Positions 9,702 to 19,318 of a DNA stretch of 64,000 nt are shown here, one piece after another. Positions within the stretch are counted from its first letter, which is position 1, and each line of letters begins with the position of its first letter. The DNA comes from Alphaproteobacteria bacterium. Its GTDB lineage: Bacteria; Pseudomonadota; Alphaproteobacteria; Rhizobiales; Aestuariivirgaceae. The translations under genes and the position numbers were made by a program. Where the stretch lies: assembly GCA_024640405.1 (NCBI GenBank), contig JAHEFB010000005.1, forward strand, positions 1 through 64,000, read 5' to 3'. The notes under the pieces are model-generated. The model was not told the origin of the DNA. It did not search any database and saw only the letters and a list, made by a program, of their open reading frames with translations.

Positions 9702-10193
9702 TCAGCCTGCCTGAACATTTGCGATATGCAATGACATCAGGTTATAGCGGCTGCGGTCTTCAAATCCGGCCCGGATGTATAACGCTTTCGCTGCCTCGTT
9801 GTCTCGCTCAACTTCGAGATGCAGTGCACACAGATTCTCGCGCCTGGCCCAGGCGCAAACGGCGGCCAGGGCTGCACTGCCGATACCCCGGCCGCGAACA
9901 TGTTCCGAGATGAACAATTCGTCCAGATATGCATCCCTGCCACCGAACTCAAGAGAAAAACCAAACGCCAGCACGGCGTACCCGACAATGTTGGCATTGT
10001 GCGACTGAACCAGAAGAATGCGTCCCTGGGCTTGTGCACCGAGCAGACTTGCTATCGAGGTCCGGCGAGCATCCGCTGTCACATTGACACCTTCATGCCG
10101 GTGAAAAGCAGCAACGAGCCCGTCTACAAGCGCTGCATGTTCAAGACCAGCCTCTATCAGTTGTACTGACGGCGGATCAGGTGTCGCAGTCAT
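9702..10193 (-). CDS. GNAT-family N-acetyltransferase
   Basis: A 163-residue single-domain GNAT acyltransferase that would use acetyl-CoA; substrate unknown. The acetyl-CoA pyrophosphate loop is visible as VRGRGIGSAA, preceded by the beta4 strand DAYLDELFIS and followed by ALHLEVERDNEAAKALYIRAGF, the usual motif B. Its start ATG overlaps the stop of the N-formylglutamate amidohydrolase gene at 10193, so the two are probably one transcript. Its 3' end faces the candidate sRNA terminator. Confidence 0.85.
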   Translation of the reverse strand: MTATPDPPSVQLIEAGLEHAALVDGLVAAFHRHEGVNVTADARRTSIASLLGAQAQGRILLVQSHNANIVGYAVLAFGFSLEFGGRDAYLDELFISEHVRGRGIGSAALAAVCAWARRENLCALHLEVERDNEAAKALYIRAGFEDRSRYNLMSLHIANVQAG

Positions 10194-11083
10194 TACTCTG
10201 CTGCGATGGAACGTGGGGGTGTTGAATCTGCTGCGCGCGCCATAAACCTGGACATGACATCCAGCATCAGCGTTTGCATGCGCGAAAATCCGCGGGTCTT
10301 CTTGAGCGTTTTCTCGTTCATGTAAAGGCTGCGATTGATTTCGATCTGCACGGCATGAAAATCTTCGCGCGGACGGCCGTATTTCTGGGTGATGAAACCA
10401 CCAGCATAGGGCCGGTTGCGCGACACCTTCAGCCCGTGGGCACGCAATTGTTCTTCAAGCTGGCGCACAATCCACGATGAACAACTGGTGCCATGCCGGT
10501 CACCGAGCACGATATCCGGGCGCCCTGAACCGGAAAGCCCGGCGATTGACGGCATTGAATGGCAGTCAACCAGAATGGCGGTCTGAAACTTCTTGAACGT
10601 GGTTGTCATGAGGTCCCTCAGCGCCTCGTGATACGGCATGTAATACTGGTGAATACGCCGGTCGGCATCCGACCAGCTCAAGGTGGACTGGTAGATGTTT
10701 TCGCCTTCGCTCACAATTCGCGGAATGGTGCCCAGGCCGCCGGCCACTCTCGCCGACCCTGTGTTAACGTGGGGCGGCAGCGGATCATGAAACATGTCGG
10801 GATCCAGCTCAAACGGTTCACGGTTCACATCCAGCCAGGCCCGGGGGAACCGCGCTTTCATCAGTGGCGCGCCAAGCGAACTGGCGGTCGCAAACAACTC
10901 GTCGACAAAACAGTCCTCGGACCGGCGCAGACTGTGCAGGTCCAGCCTGGACGATGTCTGGAATGTGGAGTCGTACACACTGCCGGAATGGGGGGAATTG
11001 AAAACCACAGGCGAGGTCTGCACACGCGGAGCATCTATCTGGAAGCCGGGCTCAGCCTGATTTGATTTGGTTTTGCGTGTCAT
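10193..11083 (-). CDS. N-formylglutamate amidohydrolase family protein
   Basis: A zinc-dependent hydrolase of 296 residues belonging to the N-formylglutamate deformylase (FGase) family, which in histidine utilisation releases glutamate from N-formylglutamate. Family features are NSPHSGSVYD near the N-terminus, RSEDCFVDELF, FPRAWLDVNREPFELDP, and the zinc-site segment LVDCHSMPS. No other hut genes are nearby. In Alphaproteobacteria this gene is commonly found beside cpdR, as here, and its role there is not well defined. The FGase assignment is firm at family level only. Confidence 0.85.
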   Translation of the reverse strand: MTRKTKSNQAEPGFQIDAPRVQTSPVVFNSPHSGSVYDSTFQTSSRLDLHSLRRSEDCFVDELFATASSLGAPLMKARFPRAWLDVNREPFELDPDMFHDPLPPHVNTGSARVAGGLGTIPRIVSEGENIYQSTLSWSDADRRIHQYYMPYHEALRDLMTTTFKKFQTAILVDCHSMPSIAGLSGSGRPDIVLGDRHGTSCSSWIVRQLEEQLRAHGLKVSRNRPYAGGFITQKYGRPREDFHAVQIEINRSLYMNEKTLKKTRGFSRMQTLMLDVMSRFMARAADSTPPRSIAAE

Positions 11084-11398
11084 GAGCTGGATAAATCAAT
11101 ATGCGGGTTGAGGGGGCGTTCGTCGGCAACGGAAAATACAATGCCCTTGACCCGGCTGGCACGTCAACGATGTTTGTGCGAATGAATGCAGGTATTTCAC
11201 TAGCCGAAGCAATTTTACAAAAAATGATATCCAGCGGACGGGCTACTGGCGCAAAAACCGAGAATTTTGTGATGATTTAGATCATTTCTCGTTAAGCATC
11301 TTCACAGGAGGTTTACTCTTTGCCAGTATGGTGATGCGGTGTGGGTGGGCAGTAACTGTAACTGGCCATTGTAAATTGCTGGAGGCTGGTAAGCGGCA
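11084..11398. other. Divergent promoter region between FGase and cpdR
   Basis: About 315 bp without a credible gene. The AT-rich part around 11260-11300 (GATTTAGATCATTTCTCGTTAAGC) contains a single TTAA half-site of CtrA type but no full TTAA-N7-TTAA motif was found. No terminator or repeat stands out. Confidence 0.4.
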
Positions 11399-11758
11399 AT
11401 GGCGCGTATACTACTTGCTGAAGACGATAATGACATGCGGGGGTTCCTTGCCCGTGCGCTGGAGCGCGCCGGTCATGAAGTGCATTCGTTCGCAGAAGGT
11501 GTCAGTGCGTTCGAGGAGTTGAAGTCGCGTGAAGTCGATCTTCTGCTGACGGATATCGTGATGCCTGAAATGGATGGCATCGAGCTGGCCAGGCGGGCAG
11601 CCGAGCTTGATCCGGCCCTGAAGATCATGTTCATAACCGGGTTTGCGGCGGTTGCCCTGCATCCGGATTCCGAAGCACCGCGCGATGCCAAGATATTGTC
11701 CAAACCGTTTCATTTGCGCGATCTGGTCAACGAAGTTGACCGGATGATTGCCGCCTGA
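11399..11758 (+). CDS. cpdR: CpdR-type single-domain response regulator
   Basis: A 119-residue receiver domain without an output domain. In Caulobacter and rhizobia, unphosphorylated CpdR recruits the ClpXP protease for cell-cycle proteolysis (CtrA, PdeA). The sequence MARILLAEDDNDMRGFLARALE, the phospho-acceptor Asp in LLLTDIVMPEMDGIELAR (about residue 52), the GFAAVAL segment and the ending ILSKPFHLRDLVNEVDRM match CpdR almost throughout, including the conserved Lys in LSKPF. The start ATG at 11399 follows GGAGG with a suitable spacing. Very confident. Confidence 0.95.
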   Translation: MARILLAEDDNDMRGFLARALERAGHEVHSFAEGVSAFEELKSREVDLLLTDIVMPEMDGIELARRAAELDPALKIMFITGFAAVALHPDSEAPRDAKILSKPFHLRDLVNEVDRMIAA

Positions 11759-11876
11759 CAATCAACCGCACCTAAGCCTTGCGCAGGCTTCATCAACCTT
11801 ATATAGAAGCCTTCGCGTTCACGACGCGCCGAACTGCCGCTGGCCCGAAACCGGATCACGTGACCAGGCAGTTTCC

Positions 11877-11951
<75 letters not shown>

Positions 11952-12294
11952 TTTTTCCCTGATGTGTGCGGTAAGTACCAGGGTACGCGGTTACTTGAGA
12001 CGTCTGCTTAGAGCCCTGGTTCATATTTCGATGCGCAAACTCCAACGACTGCTGCGTGCCGACAGCGGATATTTCGCCCGGCGGATTTCATCCCTCCCGA
12101 AAACACAAGATTGGAAAACTTCGAGGCCCAATTGAGTATTTTTATGCGTCTGTTCCGCAAAAAATTCTGTTGATTTTATTTTGTAATTGCCCGCAAAATC
12201 CTGATTGCCCGGCAGACATGGAACCTGCCCGGTAGGGGACATGTGCGACCGGCCCCCGCCAAAAATAGTCGGTCCATTTCGGAGACAACCGAAG
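11952..12294. other. Intergenic region after tRNA-Val, no gene seen
   Basis: About 340 bp with low coding character on both strands; the short reverse-strand frame here resembles nothing known. The promoter of the small exported protein gene at 12295 should lie near its end. Confidence 0.35.
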
Positions 12295-12537
12295 ATGAGG
12301 AAGTACCTGCTTGCAGCGGCGATCGCCGCTGCTATGGCAACGCCAGCCTATGCTGATTGTAACGAACGCCTTGATCAAATATATGACCTGTTTGACAAGG
12401 CCAATCTTGATGGCGAGCAGATCGACAAGATCAATGCCATGCTCGAAGAAGCCGAGCAAAATCAGGCGAGCGGCAACGAAGATGCATGTGAAAAAATTGC
12501 CGAAGAGGTAGCAACCCTGCTGCCCCCGGCTGAATAG
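12295..12537 (+). CDS. Small exported acidic protein, function unknown
   Basis: An 80-residue protein with a signal peptide MRKYLLAAAIAAAMATPAYA, predicted to be cleaved after AYA. The mature part is acidic and helical (CNERLDQIYDLFDKANLDGEQIDKI and onward) with two cysteines that could form a disulfide. ATG 12295 is chosen because the signal peptide begins there; the longer in-frame extension lacks protein character. Likely periplasmic. No family recognised. Confidence 0.7.
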   Translation: MRKYLLAAAIAAAMATPAYADCNERLDQIYDLFDKANLDGEQIDKINAMLEEAEQNQASGNEDACEKIAEEVATLLPPAE

Positions 12538-12622
12538 GATTTAACATAGCGGGCTGATGATGCAGGCGCTGTAGCTGTCCTGCAAGGCTGGGCCGGCGAT
12601 ATGCTCCAAGCCGCCGGATATC

Positions 12623-12682
12623 AGAGAGGAAGGAAACGGATCTGCGTTCTCATTTCAGATTTGCAAACCTGCCTTCCTCTCT
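12623..12682. repeat. 11-bp perfect inverted repeat with a nested 5-bp stem
   Basis: AGAGAGGAAGG at 12623-12633 is complementary to CCTTCCTCTCT at 12672-12682. Inside the loop ATCTG can pair with CAGAT. It lies between the small exported protein gene and the IS110-type remnant and might be a terminator without T-run or an end of the decayed element. Confidence 0.4.
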
Positions 12683-12715
12683 ACGACGCCAACATGGTCA
12701 AAGTGTCCGTTGCAA

Positions 12716-12960
12716 TCACGCCAGTTGTCGCGTCCAGTTTTTGTACTGTTTGACCAGTGTGCTTGCGTGTCGGATGAGCTTTCGCATGAGCACCGGCAGG
12801 GCTTTTTGGGGGTATTCCGGATGCTATAACGGCCTGATACTTACGTTGCAAGCCGGGGTTATAGCGAGCTGCGAACAGTGCAGGCATGAAAATCGAGATG
12901 CTCTGCAATCCAGAACGCAAATACGCAAGAAACGGGTTGCTGTCACCCGCCGAATTCGAT
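12716..12960 (-). pseudogene. Remnant of an IS110-family transposase, frameshifted
   Basis: Read on the reverse strand, the region encodes FMPALFAARYNPGLQRKYQ followed by AVIASGIPPK. Then, after a shift of frame near 12800, it encodes ALPVLMRKLIRHASTL and a stop at 12716-12718. Together these reproduce the C-terminal signature of IS110/IS1111 transposases (xMxALxAxRxNPxLxxxYxxLxxxGKxxKxAxxAxMRKLL). The upstream catalytic domain is absent or unrecognisable, so this is a decayed insertion. The left limit is the stop; the right limit is approximate. Confidence 0.6.
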
Positions 12961-13320
12961 CGACCGCAGAAAATGCCAGGCGAAGGTGTCTGGGAAGCCC
13001 GGGGCAATTTGTTCATCAAGGAGTTGCCGTCGTGACCACGGATGATAGGCACCGCATCCTGTCGGCGTTCCGGATTTGAATGGTTCAAGAACCGAGCGCG
13101 GCTTTGCCGCTTCAGGTCCACTTGCGTTTGTGAATTCACGGACGCCCGAACAGCGAAAAAAGCTCCCAACCATTGTGTTCGAACTGTGTCAGCCGCCTTG
13201 AAAATGTACCATGGATTACAGAAAATTCACTGGCGGTATCTCGCAGGCAGGAGCAGATTATGGTTGTTCCGGTTAGCCAAGTGGTAGCCGGTTTCATAAG
13301 TGGAAAAGGAAAATACTTCC

Positions 13321-13407
13321 ATGCCTGCCAATAAGCCAGGTGCTGCACCGAAACCCCAGGGTAAACCGCAGCAAGGCAAGCCAATGCCGAAGCATACTGC
13401 CAAGTAA
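13321..13407 (+). CDS. Possible 28-residue proline/lysine-rich small protein
   Basis: The frame reads MPANKPGAAPKPQ and continues in the same Pro/Lys/Gln-rich style to HTAK and TAA. A purine-rich GGAAAAGGAAAA tract precedes the ATG by about eight bases, and a perfect 12-bp inverted repeat follows the stop directly. The low-complexity composition is unlike the surrounding non-coding sequence, which argues for translation, but nothing similar is recognised. Confidence 0.35.
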   Translation: MPANKPGAAPKPQGKPQQGKPMPKHTAK

Positions 13408-13411
13408 TGCA

Positions 13412-13440
13412 TGGCCACCTACGCAAACCGTAGGTGGCCA
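13412..13440. repeat. Perfect 12-bp inverted repeat, hairpin
   Basis: TGGCCACCTACG (13412-13423) and CGTAGGTGGCCA (13429-13440) enclose the five bases CAAAC. This is a very stable hairpin directly after the 28-residue ORF and 76 bp before the next gene. It lacks a T-run, so it may be a terminator-like mRNA end or a processing or protein-binding site. Confidence 0.6.
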
Positions 13441-13515
13441 ATACCGTCCAGTCGCGCGCGTGTGGCCACGCCCCGGGATGGAGATCAACCCCCACACATT
13501 TTCGGAGTTAATGAA

Positions 13516-13788
13516 ATGCGAACCCATGTAGTGGTTGCCGGCTTTCTGCTGGCAGTTGCAGCTTCGACCCCCGTCGCTGCAGCAACCGTGCATAACATGG
13601 AAGCCATCCCTCAAACTGTTTCGATTATGGAAAACGGTAAAACATCTGAAATAACGCTGGCTGCAAGTGCCAGCAAGTCGGATGTATGCGTCAAAGGTTG
13701 CGAAATGGCGCACGGCACTCACAAACTGACGTTGAAGGGTGGTGAGACTGTCAACATCAAGGACGGGCAGCTGGTTCTCCAAAACTAG
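13516..13788 (+). CDS. Small exported protein with a paired-cysteine motif, function unknown
   Basis: A 90-residue protein starting at ATG 13516 (GGAG at 13504-13507). The first 22 residues, MRTHVVVAGFLLAVAAS and onward to VAAA, form a signal peptide. The mature domain of about 67 residues contains VCVKGCEM, two cysteines three residues apart that could bind metal or form a disulfide, then a Lys/Gly/Thr-rich beta-strand region ending QLVLQN. Small secreted proteins of this size and shape are frequent in Hyphomicrobiales. No function assigned. Confidence 0.65.
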   Translation: MRTHVVVAGFLLAVAASTPVAAATVHNMEAIPQTVSIMENGKTSEITLAASASKSDVCVKGCEMAHGTHKLTLKGGETVNIKDGQLVLQN

Positions 13789-13908
13789 CACAATGCCAGG
13801 CAAAGATGTTCGGGAACGTTCGGTCACGTCCCTTGACCGGGCGTTCCCGATATCAGGATTAGAGGACTTGAACGCCGGTAGCGTGTTGATACCCGCCCGC
13901 GTTTATTC

Positions 13909-14043
13909 ATGGAGTATACCGCCGTGTTACACACCTTCGAGACGTCAGATGCCGCAATGATTGTGCTGATATTGTTGGTGATAGTGGTTTTCGTTGCAAT
14001 ACAGTTTGCTCCCCGGAATGACGGTCAGGGGCTGGAGCAGTAG
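13909..14043 (+). CDS. Possible 44-residue single-pass membrane protein
   Basis: The ORF encodes MEYTAVLHTFETSDAAM, then a 17-20 residue hydrophobic helix (IVLILLVIVVFVAIQF), then a short polar tail APRNDGQ ending at TAG 14041-14043. One transmembrane segment is obvious. No strong Shine-Dalgarno sequence is visible, which lowers confidence. It lies about 180 bp upstream of groES, in the same direction. Confidence 0.45.
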   Translation: MEYTAVLHTFETSDAAMIVLILLVIVVFVAIQFAPRNDGQGLEQ

Positions 14044-14221
14044 CGTTGGTTCGTTTTCTCTCGGAGTTGCCGCTCGTCAACCGCCAACACGCCGAAATCA
14101 AGCAACACTTCGATGTTTGATGTGATGCGGGTCCACCGGACCTGGCGTTGCACAAGCCTCAGAACAAAAAGGTGCAGAAATCTGCGCTGTGTCGATAATT
14201 ATGGAAACCGAGGAGTTTGAA

Positions 14222-14536
14222 ATGAATTTCCGTCCTTTGCATGACCGTGTGGTCGTTCGCCGGATTAAGGAAGATACCAAGACAGCAGGAGGTATCATCA
14301 TTCCTGACACGGCGCAGGAAAAGCCCATGCAGGGTGAAGTTGTCGCCGTAGGCGCAGGCGCGCGCGACGATGCCGGCAAGCTGATTGCGCCGGACGTCAA
14401 GGCAGGCGACCAGGTGTTGTTCGGCAAGTGGTCAGGTACTGAAGTCAAGATTGACGGACAGGAACTGCTGATCATGAAGGAAAGCGACATCATGGGTGTA
14501 CTGGACAGCAGGAAAGCAGTCAGCAAAGCCGCCTGA
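14222..14536 (+). CDS. groES: Co-chaperonin GroES
   Basis: The 104-residue, ten-kilodalton lid of the GroEL chaperonin, which forms a heptamer that caps the folding cavity. The sequence [25 protein letters not shown], the mobile loop ([15 protein letters not shown]) and the ending ESDIMGVLD are canonical. ATG 14222 is chosen with GAGGAG about eight bases before it; an upstream in-frame ATG adds residues not found in GroES. groEL follows 63 bp downstream. No CIRCE palindrome (TTAGCACTC and its complement) is visible upstream, so HrcA control is not supported; a sigma-32 promoter would be expected. Confidence 0.98.
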   Translation: MNFRPLHDRVVVRRIKEDTKTAGGIIIPDTAQEKPMQGEVVAVGAGARDDAGKLIAPDVKAGDQVLFGKWSGTEVKIDGQELLIMKESDIMGVLDSRKAVSKAA

Positions 14537-14587
14537 ACCACATCACGCTTGACCACCAATAGGGTAGCTGTTCAGGCAACAAGTTAG

Positions 14588-16234
<1,647 letters not shown>

Positions 16235-16276
16235 GAAAACCAACTTGTGGATCAGGATCAAGCCGGCCGCACATGC

Positions 16277-18193
16277 TTATATGGCGACCTGTTGACCAAG
16301 CTCTATTACACGATCGGGTGGAATGCGATAGTAGTCGGTCGCTCGCGATGCCAGTCGAGTTAAGGCAACAAACAAACCAGTCTGCCATCTTGGCATTTTG
16401 GAATTGGTTGCCGGCGTGATGGTCCGCTTTGACAGGAAGTAGGATGTCAGCATGGTGTTGCTCCTTATCCCGTGTTTGGAACATGCCTGCAGTGCTCTGG
16501 GGATGTTGGGGGTTTCCATGTAGCCATAGCAAATGACGATGGACGAAAAGTCTTCGTTGAGTTTTTTGAACCGGATCCTGTTGCGCGCCGATACTCGCGG
16601 CACATTTTCGATTTCCACGGTCGCAATGACGTTCTGCTGATGGATGACGTTGTTGTGTTTGAAGTTGTGCAGCAGCGCGGCCGGGGTAATGTTTGCAACC
16701 GGGGCCATGTACACGGCAGTGCCCCGCACACGGCCAATGGCTGACCGTGACAGCATCCGGACGGCTCCCGTCAGGTCGATGGAAAGGTTGTGTGTCTTTT
16801 CAGATACGATCTGCCTGCCGCGAACCCAGGTGAGCATGACGATGGCAATCGAACTCGCAATCATCAGCGGTACATAACCGCCGTCTGCGATCTTCAGGCT
16901 GTTGGCTGTTACGAACACCAACTCTACAAGCACGAACGGCAACACAACAAGTGAGGCCTGCCACACAGGTAACTTCTTGAATTTCCACAGCGCCACGAAC
17001 GCCAGTGAAGTGGTGACGATCATGTCGCCGGAAACAGCTATCCCGTAGGCGCTGGCGAGCGCCGAAGAACCCCGAAAGCTCCATACCAGTCCAATGACAC
17101 CCGCAAAGAGCAACCAGTTGATGACCGGAATATAGATCTGACCTTCGAGTTGGGCGGATGTGTGCCGGATGTCCAGCCTGGGCAAAAGGCCCAACTGTAT
17201 TGCCTGCCGTGTCATGGAAAACGCACCGCTGATAACCGCCTGACTGGCAATGATCGTCGCAATGGTAGAAAGGATGACGAGAGGCACAAGGCTCCAGGAC
17301 GGTGCCATCAGGAAAAATGGATCGGCAGCTGCTTCCGGCCGGGCAAGAACCAGTGCTCCTTGTCCCAGATAGTTCAGGGCTAGTGCCGGGAACACAAAAA
17401 CCAGCCATGCCAACTGTATCGGTTTACGGCCAAAATGGCCAAGATCGGTGTAGAGCGCCTCAGCGCCCGTCACGGCCAGGAAAACAAGGCCCACAACGAT
17501 TAACGCCACTCCTGTGTGGTTTAGCAGGAACCCAACTGCATGTGTTGGTGACAACGCAAAAAGAATTTCAGGGCTTTTTGCAATCCAGTAGGCGCCCATT
17601 ACGGCCAGAGTGGCGAACCAGAATGTCATGATGGGTCCAAACCAGAGCGCAACCGAGGCGGTCCCGCGTTTCTGCAGCCAGAAGATCCCGACCAGCACAA
17701 GTGTCGTAATCGGCAAGACCAGATTTTCAAGTCCGGGCTGGACAACCTTCAACCCTTCAACAGCTGACAAAACCGAAATGGCCGGTGTTATCACTGCATC
17801 GCCAAAAAACAGTGATGCACCCAAAATTGCCACTGCTGTCAAAACCGGCTTGCGGCCGGCAATCCTTTGCACCAGGGCCAAAAGCGACAGGATTCCCCCT
17901 TCACCATTATTGTCCAGTTGCAGAATGAGGATCACATACTTGCAAGTTACGACCAGCGTAAGGGCCCAGATGATCAGCGAGGCGACGCCAAGAACTTCAC
18001 TGTGCTGCAAGCCATCAATGCTCGCATATGAAAGGGCTTCCCGAAAGGCATAGAGGGGACTTGTCCCGATATCGCCATAGACAATGCCGACGGAGCCGAC
18101 TGTCAGGCCAGCCAGCTTGCGCCTGGATGCAGTCGTGTCGCGGGGTTTGAGCACGTCTTCCCGGCTGGCCGTTTCTGGTTTTTGATCGGCCAT
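16277..18193 (-). CDS. kup: Low-affinity potassium transport protein Kup
   Basis: A 638-residue proton-coupled K+ symporter of the KUP/HAK/KT family in the cytoplasmic membrane. The N-terminal signature VGSVGIVYGDIGTSPLYAFREA is unmistakable. About 12 hydrophobic helices are visible across residues 25-480 (for example GVIGLVWSFRGSSALASAYGIAVSGDMIVTT). A hydrophilic cytoplasmic domain of about 150 residues follows. Start ATG 18193, preceded by GGGAGC. It stands alone, convergent with groEL. Confidence 0.97.
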   Translation of the reverse strand: MADQKPETASREDVLKPRDTTASRRKLAGLTVGSVGIVYGDIGTSPLYAFREALSYASIDGLQHSEVLGVASLIIWALTLVVTCKYVILILQLDNNGEGGILSLLALVQRIAGRKPVLTAVAILGASLFFGDAVITPAISVLSAVEGLKVVQPGLENLVLPITTLVLVGIFWLQKRGTASVALWFGPIMTFWFATLAVMGAYWIAKSPEILFALSPTHAVGFLLNHTGVALIVVGLVFLAVTGAEALYTDLGHFGRKPIQLAWLVFVFPALALNYLGQGALVLARPEAAADPFFLMAPSWSLVPLVILSTIATIIASQAVISGAFSMTRQAIQLGLLPRLDIRHTSAQLEGQIYIPVINWLLFAGVIGLVWSFRGSSALASAYGIAVSGDMIVTTSLAFVALWKFKKLPVWQASLVVLPFVLVELVFVTANSLKIADGGYVPLMIASSIAIVMLTWVRGRQIVSEKTHNLSIDLTGAVRMLSRSAIGRVRGTAVYMAPVANITPAALLHNFKHNNVIHQQNVIATVEIENVPRVSARNRIRFKKLNEDFSSIVICYGYMETPNIPRALQACSKHGIRSNTMLTSYFLSKRTITPATNSKMPRWQTGLFVALTRLASRATDYYRIPPDRVIELGQQVAI

Positions 18194-18645
18194 TTTCGCT
18201 CCCTGATAGAAACCGGACCGGCTGAAGTTTTGTACAGCCTAGGCAGATGGCCGCAGTGGTCAAGCACTTGCGTTCCATGGACGATGCGCTGGTTGATTTC
18301 AATCTCCGTGGGCCGGGGCCGATGATGCCGCTGGACATTACGGTCAAGCACGACAACACGGCCCTTCACCTAGCCGCCGAAGAAAAAGTCCACGAGGCCA
18401 ACCTTGCACTCAAGGCAGCGGAAGAAAGTACTGTGCTGGACACTATCGCAATGGCGGAAACCCCCGGAGCGCAAGTAAATTGGTGACATTTATTTCGGAC
18501 CTGATGAGCCCTGTGCTTGTGACGGAAGCGGTTGCCAGTCTGTTGCCTTCCTGGGTGCCAATTGAACGACAGTGTTCGATGTTTCAAACCTGTTAGCCAT
18601 TGAATTCACACAGAGCGGCGCAGCGCCAATTTGCGATTTCAGGAA
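18194..18645. other. Region between kup and a tRNA remnant, one doubtful small ORF
   Basis: The region holds the kup promoter and a plus-strand open frame of 79 codons (18247-18486; reads MDDALVDFNLRGPGPMMPLD and onward, helical and Ala/Glu-rich towards the end). That frame has no visible Shine-Dalgarno sequence and no recognisable family, so I do not call it as a gene. It could be a decayed gene end. Confidence 0.4.
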
Positions 18646-18690
18646 TTGACATGCCAGGGGTCGCAAGTTCGAACCTGGTACCGGCCGCCA
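18646..18690 (+). repeat. 3'-half tRNA-Val(GAC)-like fragment, possible old attachment site
   Basis: Starting with the anticodon loop TTGACAT at 18646-18652 and ending with CCA at 18688-18690, this 45-base stretch matches the 3' half of the intact tRNA-Val at 11907-11951 at 37 of 45 positions without gaps. It includes an intact GGGTC variable region and TTCGAAC T loop. The T stem no longer pairs well and no 5' half exists. Such 3' fragments are what integrases leave at att sites, but no integrase is nearby. Confidence 0.6.
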
Positions 18691-18820
18691 TTCTTTCTAC
18701 AGTTGAACATTTTGGAAATTCGTGCATCCGCCACACACTGTTGTGACAATGCGCTGAGTTTCAGTTTGATGGCATGATCCAGCATTTCTCCACCCGACCC
18801 AAATCAAGCCTCTTGTCATA

Positions 18821-18852
18821 AAATACGTATTACAGTACTAATATACATATTT
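18821..18852. promoter_or_regulatory. BadM-like operator A, upstream of flK/pad operon
   Basis: A left arm AAATACGTATTA (18821-18832, perfect), centre AGTACT (18834-18839) and right arm with three changes match the 32-bp palindrome shared by five regulatory regions of this window (27 of 30 defined positions). It ends 34 bp before the flK start, so bound protein would block the promoter or the transcription start. Confidence 0.75.
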
Positions 18853-18886
18853 AGACAATGTGGATAACAGCAATGGGTGCAGCGAG

Positions 18887-19297
18887 ATGAAACAGAGTTT
18901 CAAAAAGGGCCTTTCGTGTGTTCGCAAATTCACTGTCGATACGGCAAGGACGATTGATTTCATGGGGGAGGACTGCCGGATTTACGGAACGCCGGAAATG
19001 ATCCGCGATATCGAATGGACCTGCCGGGATCTGATGTTCGAGCATGCGGACGAGGGAGAGGACTCAGTTGGCGTTGGCGTTTCCGTTGTCCATAGCGCGG
19101 CGACACCCTTGGGCATGGAAGTCGAATTCGCCGTTACAGTTGTCGAGATTGATCGCAGCAGAGTGGTCTTCGACGTTACCGGTACAGATCCGGTTGATAC
19201 GATTTGCACCGGTCAGCATGAGCGGTTCTTTGTCAATCTGGAAAAGACCAAGAAGCGACTGCAGTCCAAAATTGCACAGACTGCCAAGGCGGTCTGA
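18887..19297 (+). CDS. FlK-family acyl-CoA thioesterase (hotdog fold)
   Basis: A 136-residue single hotdog domain of the fluoroacetyl-CoA thioesterase (FlK) family. The catalytic triad of FlK (Thr42, Glu50, His76) is matched in kind and exact spacing by Thr35 (GTPEM), Glu43 (DIEWT) and His69 (SVVHSAAT). Start MKQSFKKGLS at 18887 matches the family N-terminus better than the ATG at 18860. It is the first gene after operator A and lies 21 bp before padB, so it probably serves the phenylacetate route, for example by hydrolysing phenylacetyl-CoA, phenylglyoxylyl-CoA or dead-end acyl-CoAs. That role is inference. Confidence 0.8.
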   Translation: MKQSFKKGLSCVRKFTVDTARTIDFMGEDCRIYGTPEMIRDIEWTCRDLMFEHADEGEDSVGVGVSVVHSAATPLGMEVEFAVTVVEIDRSRVVFDVTGTDPVDTICTGQHERFFVNLEKTKKRLQSKIAQTAKAV

Positions 19298-19318
19298 TCA
19301 GGAAAGCAGCGTGTCGCC

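Noticed and set aside
12021..12242. 73-residue reverse-strand ORF after tRNA-Val
   Set aside because: No start signals, no recognisable motif, conflicts with the leader of the exported protein gene.
18247..18486. 79-residue ORF after kup
   Set aside because: No ribosome-binding site and no family; noted as possible gene remnant only.
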